Source: Mesorhizobium sp. M1D.F.Ca.ET.043.01.1.1
Lineage (GTDB): Bacteria; Pseudomonadota; Alphaproteobacteria; Rhizobiales; Rhizobiaceae
Direction: 5' to 3'
Assembly (NCBI RefSeq): GCF_003952385.1
Contig: NZ_CP034444.1
Location: 5,531,001-5,595,000 of the forward strand
Length of the DNA stretch: 64,000 nt
Part shown: positions 53,635 to 62,240 of the stretch, in pieces
Layout: every line of letters begins with the position of its first letter
Numbering within the stretch: position 1 is the stretch's first letter
The notes under the pieces: model-generated
Told to the model about the DNA's origin: nothing
Databases searched by the model: none
Seen by the model: the letters and a program-made list of their open reading frames with translations, nothing else
Made by a program: the position numbers and the translations under genes

Positions 53635-54459
53635 TTACTGCACGGTGAACGGGATGTTCGGAATGGATTCCGGGAACTGCGGCAGATCGATCGCCATCCA
53701 CTTCTTCGTAATGGCGGCGAGCTCACCATTGGCCTTGATCTTGTCGATGAAGGCGTTGACGGCTTCGTTCCAGTCCTTCTCGCCGAGACGGGTACCGACG
53801 CCGTTGTAGGTCGTCAAAAAGTTAATCTTGCGCTCGTACGTGCCGGCACTCGCCGCATCCAGACGCTGACCATAGAACTGGTTGCCGCCAACCGCCTTTA
53901 CCTGTCCGGAGACCAGGGCCTGGATGGTTGCGGCGTCGTCATCAAAGCGGCGAACCGTTGCGGTGGATCCGACGGCGTTCGTTACTGCCTTGTCCTGCGA
54001 ACTGGATTTCGGAACGCCGATCTCCCATCCTGCAACGTCCTCAGGCTTCGTAACGGTGTCGGATTTGGCAGCATACAGCGAAATCGTGTTGGCGGCGTAA
54101 GGCTTGCTGTACTGAATTGCTTTCGCGCGTTCTTCCGTCATCGCCATCGTTGCGAACAGGATGTCGACCTTGCCGGTGGTAAGCGCCGGAATTCGGTTGG
54201 CAACGGCGAGCGGCTGGAATTGAACCTTCACGCCCAATTCCTTGGCAAAAAGGTTGGCGATGTCAGCGTCGAAGCCGTCCTGCGCGCCGCTTGTGTTGAC
54301 GAATCCCCATGGCGCATTGTCGCCCTGGATGCCGACCACGAGCGTGCCCTTTGCCTTGATTTCCTCTAAAGTTGCCGCAGAGGCGGCCGCAGTGCCAATG
54401 GTTGCGAAGGCAATAGTTGCCAGTGCAATTCCAAGAAAAATCCTACGACTGTTATGCAT
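53635..54459 (-). CDS. Polar amino acid-type ABC substrate-binding protein
   Basis: Exported SBP_bac_3 protein of 274 aa. The signal peptide is residues about 1-30 ([21 protein letters not shown]). Mature features: [51 protein letters not shown] and [14 protein letters not shown]. aaggaggag lies before ATG 54459. Despite family resemblance to amino acid binders, operon partners suggest an alicyclic or aromatic acid ligand; this is inference. Confidence 0.93.
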   Translation of the reverse strand: MHNSRRIFLGIALATIAFATIGTAAASAATLEEIKAKGTLVVGIQGDNAPWGFVNTSGAQDGFDADIANLFAKELGVKVQFQPLAVANRIPALTTGKVDILFATMAMTEERAKAIQYSKPYAANTISLYAAKSDTVTKPEDVAGWEIGVPKSSSQDKAVTNAVGSTATVRRFDDDAATIQALVSGQVKAVGGNQFYGQRLDAASAGTYERKINFLTTYNGVGTRLGEKDWNEAVNAFIDKIKANGELAAITKKWMAIDLPQFPESIPNIPFTVQ

Positions 54460-54499
54460 GCTATTCTCCTCCTTACGAGTTTTGCTTCGAGCGAAGCGG

Positions 54500-55150
54500 T
54501 TAGCGGGCAGCTTTCGCCATCCGTTTTTCAAGGCGACTTCCCGCATGGGAGAGCGGCCAGCAAATGATGAAGTAGATTGCGCCGACAATCCCGAAGGCGA
54601 GCAGCGGACGATAGGTCTGGTTCGAAATGATCTGGCCGGCGCGGGTCAGTTCAATGAAGCCGACGATTGCTGCCAGCGACGTGCCCTTGGTGAGCTGGAC
54701 AAGGAAGCCGATCGTGGCGGGCATCGAAATTTTCAGGGCCTGCGGCAGGATGACGTCTTTCATCCGTGAGACATAATGCAGACCGAGGGCGTTGGCGGCT
54801 TCCGTCTGGCCCTTCGGCACAGCCTCGATGGAGCCGCGCCAGATCTCGCCCAGGAAGGCGCTGGCATGGAGCGTGAAGGCGACTGCGACCGCGATCCACG
54901 CGTTAACGTCGATGCCCAACAGCGCAACGCCGTAATAGACAACGAAGAGCTGCATCAGAAGGGGCGTGCCCTGGAAGACGCCGATATACCCTGCGGTGAT
55001 CGTGCGAGCGACCTTGTTCTTCGAGGTGCGCAGGAGCGCGATCAGGATTCCGAATATCCCCCCACCGATGAAGCCCACGATCGCAAGCAGCAGGGTCCAT
55101 TTCAAACCCTGCATCAAAAAGAGAAATTGATCTTCTCCGATGGGACCCAT
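54500..55150 (-). CDS. Polar amino acid-type ABC transporter permease
   Basis: Permease of 216 aa with GGIFGILIALLRTSKN, FQGTPLLMQLFVVYYG and EAA loop EAANALGLHYVSRM. It pairs with the following permease (10-base gap) in the quinate-type operon. Confidence 0.94.
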   Translation of the reverse strand: MGPIGEDQFLFLMQGLKWTLLLAIVGFIGGGIFGILIALLRTSKNKVARTITAGYIGVFQGTPLLMQLFVVYYGVALLGIDVNAWIAVAVAFTLHASAFLGEIWRGSIEAVPKGQTEAANALGLHYVSRMKDVILPQALKISMPATIGFLVQLTKGTSLAAIVGFIELTRAGQIISNQTYRPLLAFGIVGAIYFIICWPLSHAGSRLEKRMAKAAR

Positions 55151-55159
55151 GGCTGCTTC

Positions 55160-55828
55160 CTATCGCGTCGGGTAGTTGAAGTAGTGGCGAGAAATGAGCG
55201 CAAAAAGGCCCATCATCAGGCTTGAGATGGCCAGGTAGATAGCGGTCACCGTGAAATAGACTTCGAAGCTGCGGAAGGTGTCAGACTCAATGCGCTGGGC
55301 GGCCGAGGTCAGCTCATAGGCGGCGATCGACGTGCAGACGGACGTTGTCAGTGTCAGCATGATGAACTGGCTTGTGAGCGAGGGATAAATCGCCCGCAGC
55401 GCCGGCTTGAGCACGATGAGCCGGAAGACATCCGCCTTGTGAAGACCAAGTGCGAAACCTGCCTCGATCTGGCCGCGCGAAACGCTCTCGATCCCGCCGC
55501 GGATGATCTCGATTGCGTAGGCCCCACCATTGATGCCGAGGGCAATGATTGCCGTGACGGTCGGATTGAGGCGGATGCCCATGAGAGGAAGGGCAAAATA
55601 TATGAAGAAGATCTGCACCAGGAATGGCGTATTGCGCACAACCTCGACGAACACGATCACGGCAGCCCGGGTGATCTCGCTCTTGGAATTCTTTGCAACG
55701 ACGCCCAGGAGCCCGATGACGAGTGCGAGGAGCATCCCAGCTAACGCAAGGCCAACCGTTCCAAGCGAACCCCATAGCAATTCCGGGGCGCGGTCGAGGA
55801 CCGCACCGAAATCGAACGTATACCGCAT
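55160..55828 (-). CDS. Polar amino acid-type ABC transporter permease
   Basis: Permease of 222 aa with VRNTPFLVQIFFIYFALP and EAA loop EAGFALGLHKADVFR. First of the transporter genes after the TIM-barrel gene (46-base gap). Confidence 0.94.
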   Translation of the reverse strand: MRYTFDFGAVLDRAPELLWGSLGTVGLALAGMLLALVIGLLGVVAKNSKSEITRAAVIVFVEVVRNTPFLVQIFFIYFALPLMGIRLNPTVTAIIALGINGGAYAIEIIRGGIESVSRGQIEAGFALGLHKADVFRLIVLKPALRAIYPSLTSQFIMLTLTTSVCTSIAAYELTSAAQRIESDTFRSFEVYFTVTAIYLAISSLMMGLFALISRHYFNYPTR

Positions 55829-55874
55829 TTAAGACTTCCTCCTCCTGACCGGCCTAGGCCGTGTCGGCGCCGGA

Positions 55875-56696
55875 TCAATGATCCGGTTTCAAAATTCCCA
55901 GTGCGCTGGCATGCAGATGCTTTAGATGTGCCTCCGGGTCGACCGACCCGACGAGTGGCACTTCGACCGAGATAGCAGCGCCGTATTCAGTTGCCGCACA
56001 GAGGTCCTCCAATGGCAGTTCGCCCTCTCCAGGAGCGAACCTACCGCTTCTCGCCTCGGCGATCATTGCGTCCGATGTTTTGGGCGCAGGACCGCGGGCG
56101 TCGCAAAGCTGGATGTGTTTTACCTTCCCTGCATTTGCGCGAAGCTCGTCGATCGAGGCTCCGTTTCGGAAGAAGTGAATCCCGTCAACGAGGGCACCGG
56201 CGTTCTCTGCTCGACAGGCATTCAAGACCTCTACGCTGTCCCGAAAGGTCCTTACCGTCCGCCAGCCCATGTTTTCGATGTCGACTGACATGCCATATCG
56301 CGCCGCGACGGCGCAAAACTCTGAAAGGTTTGTGGCAAGACGGCCGCCGTCTCGATCATCGCCGCAAACACTCAGCCGGCGCGCCCCTATGTTCGCGGCG
56401 GCCGCCACGGTCGCCTCATGGGAGGCCGCAACGAACCTCTCGTCGATCACGAAGAACTCGATATCGAATATCTTGATGCCTTCGCCATCGGCAATTGCCT
56501 TGAATTCCTGGGCACTGTGGCTGCCCACCGGCAACTCGTAGAAAGGGGCTCCGGGAAAGGCGGGGTGCAGACGAAGCCCTATCGACGCAAAACCCGCCCG
56601 AGCAGCTATCACCGCGAATTCCTTGGGCGGCAGCCCGATCGATGAAAAGTGCGCCACGCCCAGTTCAAGGCGCGGCCCTGGCGTCGCGACGGTCAT
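55875..56696 (-). CDS. TIM-barrel sugar isomerase/AP-endonuclease-2-family protein, candidate dehydroshikimate dehydratase
   Basis: Metal-dependent TIM-barrel protein of 273 aa. Acidic and histidine ligands at strand ends are visible: FDIEFFVID, SVDIENMGW, LVDGIHFFRN, VKHIQLCDARG and ISVEVPL. This fold includes sugar phosphate isomerases, IolE/IolI and 3-dehydroshikimate dehydratases (AsbF/QuiC-like). With aroQ and a quinate/shikimate dehydrogenase in the same operon, dehydroshikimate dehydratase is a reasonable guess, not shown. Its ATG overlaps the GntR stop by one base (TGATG). Confidence 0.7.
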   Translation of the reverse strand: MTVATPGPRLELGVAHFSSIGLPPKEFAVIAARAGFASIGLRLHPAFPGAPFYELPVGSHSAQEFKAIADGEGIKIFDIEFFVIDERFVAASHEATVAAAANIGARRLSVCGDDRDGGRLATNLSEFCAVAARYGMSVDIENMGWRTVRTFRDSVEVLNACRAENAGALVDGIHFFRNGASIDELRANAGKVKHIQLCDARGPAPKTSDAMIAEARSGRFAPGEGELPLEDLCAATEYGAAISVEVPLVGSVDPEAHLKHLHASALGILKPDH

Positions 56697-57433
56697 CACC
56701 AGGTCCCCTTTGTCGCAAGGTGATTGCGCAGATTGGTTCCAGTGCGGTGAATATGCTGACGCAACATATCGCACGCATAGTCCAGATCCCGGGCGACGGC
56801 TCCCTGAGCGATCTCACTGTGCTCCTGGCTGACGTTGCGGTCACCCGACGTGCGGGTCAGAAACACCCGGCGATAACGGTCGTTGAGATTAAGCAGCAGG
56901 CTGCAGAAATGGAGCAGGATCGGCTTCCCGCAGCCGGATATAAGTGTCAGATGGAATTCGCGGTGGAGCTCTTCCCAGCGCTCGAGTGTCTCGGGGCGGG
57001 CCGCGTCACGCTCAGTGCGGTTAAGGCGATGCAGCGCGCGCATGACGTTGCCTTCCCACTCCACATCGCCGATCCGCATGGACTCGCGAAGCGCAAAGAC
57101 TTCGAGTTCTTCGCGCAGGACGGTGATCTCTTCCAGATTGGCCAAGGAGATTGATGAAACGCGGTAGCCGCGATTGTCCTCGAACTCCACCAGACCGTCC
57201 GATATCAGCCGCGCCAACCCTTCACGCAGCGGACTGAGGCTTACGTTGAACGTCTTGCGTGCCTTGTCGAGATTGATCTTGCTGCCGGCCTGAAGCTCGC
57301 CGGAGATGATCGCCTCACGAAGACGGGATGCAAGCTGGCTCCCAATCGTGTTTTTGCCGTCATCGAGAAAGCCAGAAGACGATGGAGCATCTTCTGCCGG
57401 CGGGGCAGATGCGCCGTCATCATGCGGTACCAT
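56696..57433 (-). CDS. GntR-family regulator (FCD subfamily) of the divergent catabolic locus
   Basis: Regulator of 245 aa. Winged helix: LREAIISGELQAGSKINL, SLSPLREGLARL and GLVEFEDNRGYRV. FCD domain: ITVLREELEVFALR, REFHLTLISGCG and EHSEIAQGAV with the conserved metal-binding histidines. It is the first gene of the minus arm and faces the dioxygenase arm; two matching promoter/operator modules lie between, so it probably represses both until a pathway metabolite binds. Confidence 0.92.
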   Translation of the reverse strand: MVPHDDGASAPPAEDAPSSSGFLDDGKNTIGSQLASRLREAIISGELQAGSKINLDKARKTFNVSLSPLREGLARLISDGLVEFEDNRGYRVSSISLANLEEITVLREELEVFALRESMRIGDVEWEGNVMRALHRLNRTERDAARPETLERWEELHREFHLTLISGCGKPILLHFCSLLLNLNDRYRRVFLTRTSGDRNVSQEHSEIAQGAVARDLDYACDMLRQHIHRTGTNLRNHLATKGTW

Positions 57434-57472
57434 TGTCCAGGCTCCCGAAATTGATCGTCGATGATGGGTATT

Positions 57473-57493
57473 ATAAACGATTATTCCTGTCAA
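57473..57493 (-). promoter_or_regulatory. Promoter/operator module A (minus arm)
   Basis: Read on the minus strand: TTGACA (57493-57488), two bases, AATAATCGTTTAT (57485-57473). The same TTGACAG..ATAATCG.TTAT pattern occurs in module B on the other strand, 140 bases away. A TATAAT overlaps its 3' end but is only 12 bases from TTGACA, so the exact -10 is unclear. Confidence 0.5.
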
Positions 57494-57632
57494 CGTCGGC
57501 GTGCCGAAATTTGCAAAAAAGCCAAGCGATAATCTCATTTCTTGCGATAAAAGCTATTTAAATCAAGTAGATAGATGTTTCCATCCCGATCCTTTCGGCA
57601 TCTTGGTGTGGTGATATTGCGCGGCGGCGGCC

Positions 57633-57660
57633 TTGACAGATAATCGATTATTTGGATATT
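57633..57660 (+). promoter_or_regulatory. Promoter/operator module B (plus arm)
   Basis: TTGACA (57633-57638), 16-base spacer, GATATT (57655-57660). The spacer is filled by the perfect palindrome ataatcgattat (57640-57651). A repressor bound there would block the promoter. The dioxygenase start codon is 26 bases after the -10. Confidence 0.6.
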
Positions 57661-57685
57661 CGGGCAAATCGGGAGGTAGCCCCAC

Positions 57686-58579
57686 ATGGTGATCAAAACT
57701 GAAGGCGATCTGACGCCAGCCGTCCTCGCTGTGATGAATCGCACTGAAGACCCCCGCCTGCGAGAAATCCTCGTGTCGATGGTCATGCATCTTCATGCTT
57801 TCGTGCGCGAGGTTCGACTGACTGAGGTCGAGTTTCGGGAGGCGACAGCCATGCTGAACGAGATTGGGCAGCTGCATACTGATCACCACAACGAGTTTGT
57901 GCTGATGGCCGGTTCTCTTGGCGTGTCTTCACTTGTCTGCCTGCTGAACAATGGCGACAGAGGACAGACTGAGACCTCCCAGTCGCTGTTGGGCCCATTC
58001 TGGCGCCTCAACTCTCCGCGAGTCGAAAATGGCGGGTCGATCATCCGATCCGAGACGCCGGGCACTCCCTTGTTCGTGCATGCCAAGGTCGTTGACCGCG
58101 ACGGTAAGCCAATTGCCGGCGCCGAAGTGGATGTCTGGCATGCATCTCCCGTCGGTCTTTATGAAAACCAGGACCCGGACCAGGTCGAGATGAACTTGCG
58201 CGGCAAATTCACGACCAACGAGCAAGGTCGGTTCTGGTTCAGGACCGTCAAGATGGTCGGGTATCCGATACCGGTCGATGGCGTGGTCGGACGCCTGCTC
58301 AAAGCTCAGGGACGCCATCCGTACCGACCAGCGCACCTGCACGCACTGATCTTCAAGCATGGATACAAGACGCTGATTTCCCAGGTCTTCGACCCCAGCG
58401 ACCCGAACATCGACTCCGATGTTCAGTTCGGTGTCACGGCAGCGCTGACCGGCGACTTCCTTCGTCATGAGGAGCCCCATCCGACCGAAGCGGATATTCC
58501 TGGTCCGTGGTTCTCGCTCGACTACACCTATGCCATGGAGCCCGGCGAAGCCGTTTTGCCGCGTCCCCCGATCAAATAA
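57686..58579 (+). CDS. Intradiol ring-cleavage dioxygenase (hydroxyquinol/catechol 1,2-dioxygenase family)
   Basis: Fe(III) dioxygenase of 297 aa. An N-terminal helical dimerisation domain (residues about 20-110) precedes the catalytic beta-sandwich. Iron ligands: Tyr in VGLYENQ near residue 156, Tyr in VGYPIPVD near 193, and two histidines in YRPAHLHALI near 217-219. Conserved SLLGPFWR and GAEVDVWHA motifs are present. Closest by eye to hydroxyquinol 1,2-dioxygenases. First gene of the plus arm. Confidence 0.92.
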   Translation: MVIKTEGDLTPAVLAVMNRTEDPRLREILVSMVMHLHAFVREVRLTEVEFREATAMLNEIGQLHTDHHNEFVLMAGSLGVSSLVCLLNNGDRGQTETSQSLLGPFWRLNSPRVENGGSIIRSETPGTPLFVHAKVVDRDGKPIAGAEVDVWHASPVGLYENQDPDQVEMNLRGKFTTNEQGRFWFRTVKMVGYPIPVDGVVGRLLKAQGRHPYRPAHLHALIFKHGYKTLISQVFDPSDPNIDSDVQFGVTAALTGDFLRHEEPHPTEADIPGPWFSLDYTYAMEPGEAVLPRPPIK

Positions 58580-58603
58580 ATCACGATTAGCAGAGCAAAC
58601 GAT

Positions 58604-59386
58604 ATGATCACCGAAGAAGAACGCTGGGCCGCGGCAGACGCGCTGCTCAAAGCTGAAATCGAGCGCAAGCCGATCATACAGCCCAGCAAGACCTACCCGA
58701 ACCTCGAACTCGAGGACGCCTACCGAATTCAGGCTTTGTGGGCGGAGGCGAGGGTAGCCAAGGGCGCACGGATCGTCGGGCATAAGATTGGCCTGACGTC
58801 ACGCGCAATGCAGATGGCTTCGAAGATGACGGAGCCGGACTACGGCTGCATTCTTGACGATGCGCTTTACAACGACGGAGCGCAGATCAGGGCTGACTTG
58901 TTTATCAAGCCGCGCCTCGAGGTCGAGCTGGCCTTTGTCATGGGTGAGGATCTCGTCGGGCCCGGCGCCAGGATCTATGACGTCATGCGTGCGACCGAGT
59001 TCGTTCTCCCGGCGCTCGAGATTATCGACTACCGGACCGAAGTCCCTCGAGCGATCACGGACACCATTGCGGACAACGCGGCTTTCGGCGCCCTCGTCGT
59101 TGGCGGCCGTATAATTCGCCCGATGGACATCGATATCCGTTGGGTCGGAGCGACTCTTTCCAAGAACGGCGTCATCGAGGAATCGGGCGTGTCAGCGGCG
59201 ATCATGGGACATCCGGCAGCCGGCATAGCGTGGCTGGTCAACAAACTTCATGCTGTGGGCGGTGGCCTGAAGAAGGGACAAATAGTCCTGGCCGGCTCCT
59301 TCACGCGTCCTGTCGATATCGCGAAAGGTGATGTCATCCAGGCCGACTATGGCCCTGTTGGCTCCATCGGCGTGTCGTTCGTGTGA
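58604..59386 (+). CDS. 2-oxo-hept-3-ene-1,7-dioate hydratase-like protein (HpaH family)
   Basis: Hydratase of 260 aa of the FAH-related HpaH/MhpD family that adds water to 2-oxo-alkenoates. Motifs: [41 protein letters not shown] with metal-binding glutamates, and [16 protein letters not shown] near the C-terminus. The length matches HpaH. It is 24 bases after the dioxygenase and overlaps the aldolase start (GTGA). Confidence 0.93.
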   Translation: MITEEERWAAADALLKAEIERKPIIQPSKTYPNLELEDAYRIQALWAEARVAKGARIVGHKIGLTSRAMQMASKMTEPDYGCILDDALYNDGAQIRADLFIKPRLEVELAFVMGEDLVGPGARIYDVMRATEFVLPALEIIDYRTEVPRAITDTIADNAAFGALVVGGRIIRPMDIDIRWVGATLSKNGVIEESGVSAAIMGHPAAGIAWLVNKLHAVGGGLKKGQIVLAGSFTRPVDIAKGDVIQADYGPVGSIGVSFV

Positions 59387-60186
59387 GGTGCCAGTTGGAA
59401 CATCCCGTCAATCGGTTCAAGCGGAAGCTCCTTGCTGGTCAAAGTCAGATCGGCCTGTGGTGTGGCCTGCCGGGAAACTACGCCGCGGAAATCGTCGCGC
59501 CTTCAGGTTTCGATTGGCTCCTGTTCGACACGGAACATTCTCCGGGTGACGTTCTGACCGTCCTGCCACAATTGCAAGCGGTCGCACCATACGACGTTTC
59601 CCCAGTCGTCCGTCCGGCCATCAACGACCCCGTTCTCATCAAACGCTTCCTGGATATTGGCGTTCAGACACTGCTCATTCCCTACGTTCAGAACGCGGAA
59701 GAGGCGCAAGCCGCAGTCGCGGCCGTGCGATATCCTCCGGTTGGAATTCGCGGTGTTTCTGCCCTGACGCGCGCCACTCGTTTCGGCAGAGTTGCGCACT
59801 ATGCGCAAAATGCGGAACGAGAAATTTGCCTGTTGCTGCAAGTTGAGACGCGGGAAGCGCTTGGCAACCTCGAGTCGATTGCATCGGCAGAGGGAGTGGA
59901 TGGCATATTCGTAGGACCGGCAGACCTTGCAGCGAGTTTCGGACACAGGGGCCAACCGAGCCACCCGGAGGTTGTCGATGCAATTGTCGACGCGATTGAA
60001 CGCCTGAAAGCGTTGGGCAAGCCTGCGGGCATTCTTACCCCGGATGAGAAGTTCGCGGCACGGTGCATCTCACTGGGAACACTATTTACTGCCGTTGGTG
60101 TCGATGTCGCTGTCCTGGCGAGGGGATCGGAAGCACTCGCGGCACGATTTGCATCGCAAGGAGCGTGCCGCGATGCCGGAACATGA
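59383..60186 (+). CDS. HpcH/HpaI-family aldolase (4-hydroxy-2-oxo-heptanedioate aldolase-like)
   Basis: Class II pyruvate aldolase of 267 aa that cleaves 4-hydroxy-2-oxo acids to pyruvate and an aldehyde. Motifs: [50 protein letters not shown] with the metal-binding Glu, and [15 protein letters not shown] with the metal-binding Asp. GTG 59383 or TTG 59395 starts it. Overlaps the next gene by 14 bases. Confidence 0.94.
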   Translation: MRCQLEHPVNRFKRKLLAGQSQIGLWCGLPGNYAAEIVAPSGFDWLLFDTEHSPGDVLTVLPQLQAVAPYDVSPVVRPAINDPVLIKRFLDIGVQTLLIPYVQNAEEAQAAVAAVRYPPVGIRGVSALTRATRFGRVAHYAQNAEREICLLLQVETREALGNLESIASAEGVDGIFVGPADLAASFGHRGQPSHPEVVDAIVDAIERLKALGKPAGILTPDEKFAARCISLGTLFTAVGVDVAVLARGSEALAARFASQGACRDAGT

Positions 60187-60859
60187 TGAACTCCTCACTG
60201 AAATCGCACCGACGGGAGTCATCAGAGCGGCGGTCAACATGTCGAATGCCGCACTTGTCCAACTCGATCCAGTGACAGACGTTCTAGCAGGGCCGAGCGT
60301 GCAGATCGCGATCGCACTTGCGGCAGAGCTCGACTGCTGTTTGTCGCTGGTTCGATACGGATCGGCCGCTGACATTCTTGCGGCTGCCGAAGGCAACGAG
60401 TGGGACGTTGCATTCATTGCTCCCGATCCGTCACGTGCCGACAGGTTCTCCTTCTCGCCCCCCTATACCACGGTGACCGCCAGCTTTCTGGTGTCAGACA
60501 GTAGCCCGCTAGGCAGCGTGGGGCATGTCGACGTCGGAGGGGTGCGCATCGCCGCGGCCAAAACCGCTGCGTATACAAAGCAGCTTGAGCGACAGATTAG
60601 AAATGCAATCCTCCTCCACACCGAAAATCCCGCCTCCGCCCTGGACATGCTTATATCCTCCCAGTGCGATGCGGCTGCGGGCTTGACCGAGTCCCTGTCA
60701 CGTTTCTGCGAAGAGAATCCAGGTTTCCGCGTTGTTGAGGGGACATTCTCGAAAGTGCCTCAGGCGATCGCTGTGCATCGGAGGTGCGTTCACGCTTCAA
60801 CCTTCCTGTCGGACTTCATCCAGCAGCATTGCAGCGTGGGTAAGCCGAGCACTGGGTAG
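60173..60859 (+). CDS. PBP-fold (SBP_bac_3-like) protein without signal peptide
   Basis: Protein of 228 aa resembling a polar amino acid binding protein: [43 protein letters not shown] and [16 protein letters not shown] correspond to strands of the periplasmic-binding fold. No signal peptide precedes it, so it should be cytoplasmic. It could be a ligand sensor or an enzyme, as cyclohexadienyl dehydratase is an enzyme with this fold. Translationally coupled to the aldolase. Confidence 0.75.
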   Translation: MPEHDELLTEIAPTGVIRAAVNMSNAALVQLDPVTDVLAGPSVQIAIALAAELDCCLSLVRYGSAADILAAAEGNEWDVAFIAPDPSRADRFSFSPPYTTVTASFLVSDSSPLGSVGHVDVGGVRIAAAKTAAYTKQLERQIRNAILLHTENPASALDMLISSQCDAAAGLTESLSRFCEENPGFRVVEGTFSKVPQAIAVHRRCVHASTFLSDFIQQHCSVGKPSTG

Positions 60860-60908
60860 GACCCGGCCTGGGGTAGGGATCATTGTGGTGGCTGTGCGCG
60901 GCCAGGAC

Positions 60909-62240
60909 TCATCCCTCGCGGCCGGCGCGCCATTCCTGCCAACGGATCACGGTGTTCACGCCGAGCCACGCCAACGGCTCGGGAGGAAGCCTCGCGGGCT
61001 GTGGCTGATCCGAGAATGTGTTGAGCATGTCCGAGCGGGTGCCGGTTGCGAGATCGACGGCCATGATGCCGGCGAGCGTGCTCTTGACGGTCCCAAGACC
61101 GTTCTCGCAGCATGCCGAATAGAGGCCCTCTTCGATCTCGCCGAAGGCCGGAACATGGTTGCGGCTGAGGCAGAGCCGTCCGGCCCAGACATATTCGAAC
61201 GGAACGTCCTTGAGGTCCGGGAACCTGGCGTCCAGGGATGCCCGCTGCTCGGCGGCGATGCCGGCTAGTCGTTTCTCGCTCACCTGAACGGGCCAGTCGT
61301 AGGTGAACCGCGTCCTGATGACGATGCGCGAAGACCCGTCGGCGGAGATCTTCCTGACCGTTGCGCCCATCGGGTCGGCCGGCAGCAAGGCCCACAGGTC
61401 GCTGCCAGTCGACTTCGATGTGAAGGGGGCGGTCATCGACGCATAGGTGAAGATGTGCATCAGACGGCCGCGGAAATAGCCAAAGTCGTCGATGTGGCCA
61501 TTGACGCCGAGGACCACCTTTGGAGCGGCAACTGTCCCATTGCGCGAGCTTGCCTTCCAGGTCTTACCCACCTGTTCGAGTTTGAGCACCGGCGAGCGCT
61601 CGAACATGTCGACTTTGGAGACCAGCCCCGCAGCGAACCCCCGGATATAGTCGGCGGGCTGGATCATCACCGTGCCCGGCGTATAGAGGCCGCCCAGGTA
61701 GTAAGACGAGCCGGTCAACTCCCGCATCCCGGCGGCATCGATGAAGCGGTGTTGTTCACCGATGGCCTTGAGAGAGTGACCATAGTTGGCATTGAGCGTC
61801 ATGCCGCGCTCTGTCGCTGCGGCATTGATCTTGCCCGACGGATCGAAGGTGCGTGCGGACATGCCGTACTCCGCCGCGGCGTCGGCAGCGAAAGAGATCG
61901 CGGAACGGTTCTGCGCGATCTCTGTCCTGGTTTCGGCTTCACCGGCGACGGAGTATTCGCCCGACGACAGATTGTGCGGCACATCGATCATGTAGCCCGA
62001 GTTCCGGCCAGCCGGACCCTTGGCGATTTCTCCGGCTTCCAAGAGGACGATCTTGTCTCCGGGTCGAAGCTGGGCGAGGCGTCGCGCTGCCGAAAGGCCG
62101 GCGAAGCCGCCACCGATGATCAGCCAGTCGGCGGAGGTGTCGCCATCAAGCGTGCGGACCAGGAAGCTGCGTTTGCTGATCGCCTCCCAGCCCGAGGTTC
62201 CGGATTCCGCCGGAAGGCGCTTGACGACGAGGTCGCTCAT
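60909..62240 (-). CDS. FAD-dependent amine/amino acid oxidoreductase (DAO family, PuuB-like)
   Basis: Flavoenzyme of 443 aa. Dinucleotide motif IIGGGFAGLSAARRLAQ near residue 41, then GPAGRNSGYM typical of gamma-glutamylputrescine oxidase-like proteins, and C-terminal YVWAGRLCLSRNHVPAFG. It oxidises a secondary amine or N-alkyl group with oxygen or quinone. Its ATG overlaps the stop of the aldehyde dehydrogenase (4 bases), which would remove the aldehyde product. Confidence 0.9.
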   Translation of the reverse strand: MSDLVVKRLPAESGTSGWEAISKRSFLVRTLDGDTSADWLIIGGGFAGLSAARRLAQLRPGDKIVLLEAGEIAKGPAGRNSGYMIDVPHNLSSGEYSVAGEAETRTEIAQNRSAISFAADAAAEYGMSARTFDPSGKINAAATERGMTLNANYGHSLKAIGEQHRFIDAAGMRELTGSSYYLGGLYTPGTVMIQPADYIRGFAAGLVSKVDMFERSPVLKLEQVGKTWKASSRNGTVAAPKVVLGVNGHIDDFGYFRGRLMHIFTYASMTAPFTSKSTGSDLWALLPADPMGATVRKISADGSSRIVIRTRFTYDWPVQVSEKRLAGIAAEQRASLDARFPDLKDVPFEYVWAGRLCLSRNHVPAFGEIEEGLYSACCENGLGTVKSTLAGIMAVDLATGTRSDMLNTFSDQPQPARLPPEPLAWLGVNTVIRWQEWRAGREG

